Positions 5,533 to 5,921 of a stretch of 5,921 nt of DNA are shown here, piece after piece (the first letter of the stretch is position 1; each line of letters starts with the position of its first letter). This DNA is from Treponema sp. (lineage in GTDB: Bacteria; Spirochaetota; Spirochaetia; Treponematales; Treponemataceae), in contig JAGADS010000113.1 of NCBI GenBank assembly GCA_017613485.1, positions 1 to 5,921 of the forward strand. The letters run 5' to 3'. Position numbers and translations under genes: made by a program. The notes beneath the pieces are model-generated. The model made no database searches and was not told the DNA's origin. It worked only from the letters and a program-made list of their open reading frames with translations.

Positions 5533-5559
5533 GTCTTTAAACACAAATTGTGTTATAAT
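5531..5559 (+). promoter_or_regulatory. Promoter of the lipoprotein gene
   Basis: TTGTCT (5531-5536), a 17-nt spacer and a perfect TATAAT (5554-5559) with an extended -10 TG (5551-5552). The start is expected near 5566, giving a leader of about 30 nt. The -35 box overlaps the end of the preceding terminator T-tract. Confidence 0.8.
5540..5554. promoter_or_regulatory. Palindromic operator candidate in the promoter spacer
   Basis: AACACAAATTGTGTT is an inverted repeat with 7-bp arms around a single central A, filling the space between the -35 and -10 boxes and touching the -10 box. A dimeric repressor bound here would block RNA polymerase. The protein that binds it cannot be named from the sequence. 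Confidence 0.5.
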
Positions 5560-5585
5560 ATATAAGGGGTGGTAGCTCTAAGTAT

Positions 5586-5591
5586 AGGAGG
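5586..5591 (+). promoter_or_regulatory. Ribosome binding site of the lipoprotein gene
   Basis: AGGAGG lies 5 nt before the ATG at 5597, a canonical strong site that fixes the start of this truncated gene. Upstream CTCTA could partly pair with TAGGAG and mask it, but the stem is short. Confidence 0.8.
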
Positions 5592-5596
5592 CCGTT

Positions 5597-5921
5597 ATGA
5601 AAAGAAAATATTCGTATATCAGCATCGGTGCTGCCTTATTGTTGGTTTTATCAACATCATCTTGCGGAGATTTGCAAATACCTGAAACTGTTTCTGTAAA
5701 ATCGAATGCACGTTTTCAGGCTCCACTAGGAACAGCAAGTTATGGAAACGAAGATCTCGAGAGTGATATACTTTCCACTATTCAGGAAGGTCTCCCGAAT
5801 GCATCCATCTATCCCTATCGCATGTATTCAAATGATGATGTTCTGCGGTATTTGATTCGCTATCAGCTGGATCCAATTCCAATCCCCATAGGCTCTTATC
5901 TTGATAACATGAACTTTCCGG
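5597..5921 (+). CDS. Putative treponeme-type lipoprotein, 3'-truncated by the window edge
   Basis: The first 108 codons of an open frame that continues past the right edge. The product begins with a classic lipoprotein signal peptide: basic MKRK, a hydrophobic stretch (residues 8-18) and the relaxed lipobox LSTSSC, so Cys23 would be lipidated after cleavage by signal peptidase II. The mature part starts GDLQIPETVSVKSNARFQAPLG and continues with no recognised domain. The IPETVSVKSNA-type opening recalls large hypothetical surface lipoproteins of treponemes, but that is from memory of the family and not established here. It would be anchored in the inner or outer membrane. It has its own strong promoter with an operator-like palindrome and a canonical AGGAGG, and a terminator separates it from tex. 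Function unknown. Confidence 0.8.
   Translation, partial: MKRKYSYISIGAALLLVLSTSSCGDLQIPETVSVKSNARFQAPLGTASYGNEDLESDILSTIQEGLPNASIYPYRMYSNDDVLRYLIRYQLDPIPIPIGSYLDNMNFP

Overview
The window looks like a piece of a spirochaete chromosome, most likely Treponema or a close relative. This is an inference from three things: the treponeme-like lipoprotein at the right end, the style of the TtcA-like and Tex proteins, and a mixed composition in which AT-rich accessory DNA adjoins moderate-GC housekeeping DNA. No rRNA or other taxonomic marker is present.

Left part (1-1261) is AT-rich and accessory-like. A truncated, unrecognised helical protein gene runs rightward off the left edge (to 542) and converges with a complete type III toxin-antitoxin locus on the minus strand. 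Read leftward, that locus has a near-consensus promoter (1261-1233), three imperfect 36-38 nt tandem repeats ending in A-tracts (1224-1114), an intrinsic terminator (1099-1069), a Shine-Dalgarno, and a ToxN/AbiQ-family endoribonuclease gene (1059-571). The repeats are the predicted RNA antitoxin (ToxI). Each can fold as an H-type pseudoknot, and compensatory changes between the three copies support both stems. An open frame runs from inside the third repeat into the toxin gene, so a longest-ORF annotation would give a false 185-residue protein and hide the RNA gene. This locus is the most interesting content of the window.

Middle part (1344-5360) is housekeeping-like and all on the plus strand: a compact TtcA-like PP-loop tRNA thiolase, then an EamA/DMT-family permease 13 nt downstream (probable operon), then the transcription accessory protein Tex. 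The ttcA-like gene and tex both lack a Shine-Dalgarno and have a -10 box ending only 7-9 nt before the ATG, so both mRNAs may be leaderless.

Right part (5361-5921) has two consecutive inverted-repeat structures after tex. The second is a strong intrinsic terminator whose T-tract runs into the -35 box of the next promoter. That promoter has a 15-bp near-perfect palindrome between its -35 and -10 boxes (a likely operator) and drives a lipoprotein gene cut off by the window edge.

The toxin and antitoxin form one functional unit: the repeat RNA neutralises the ribonuclease, and the terminator between them keeps RNA in excess of toxin mRNA. The other genes show no evident functional link to it.
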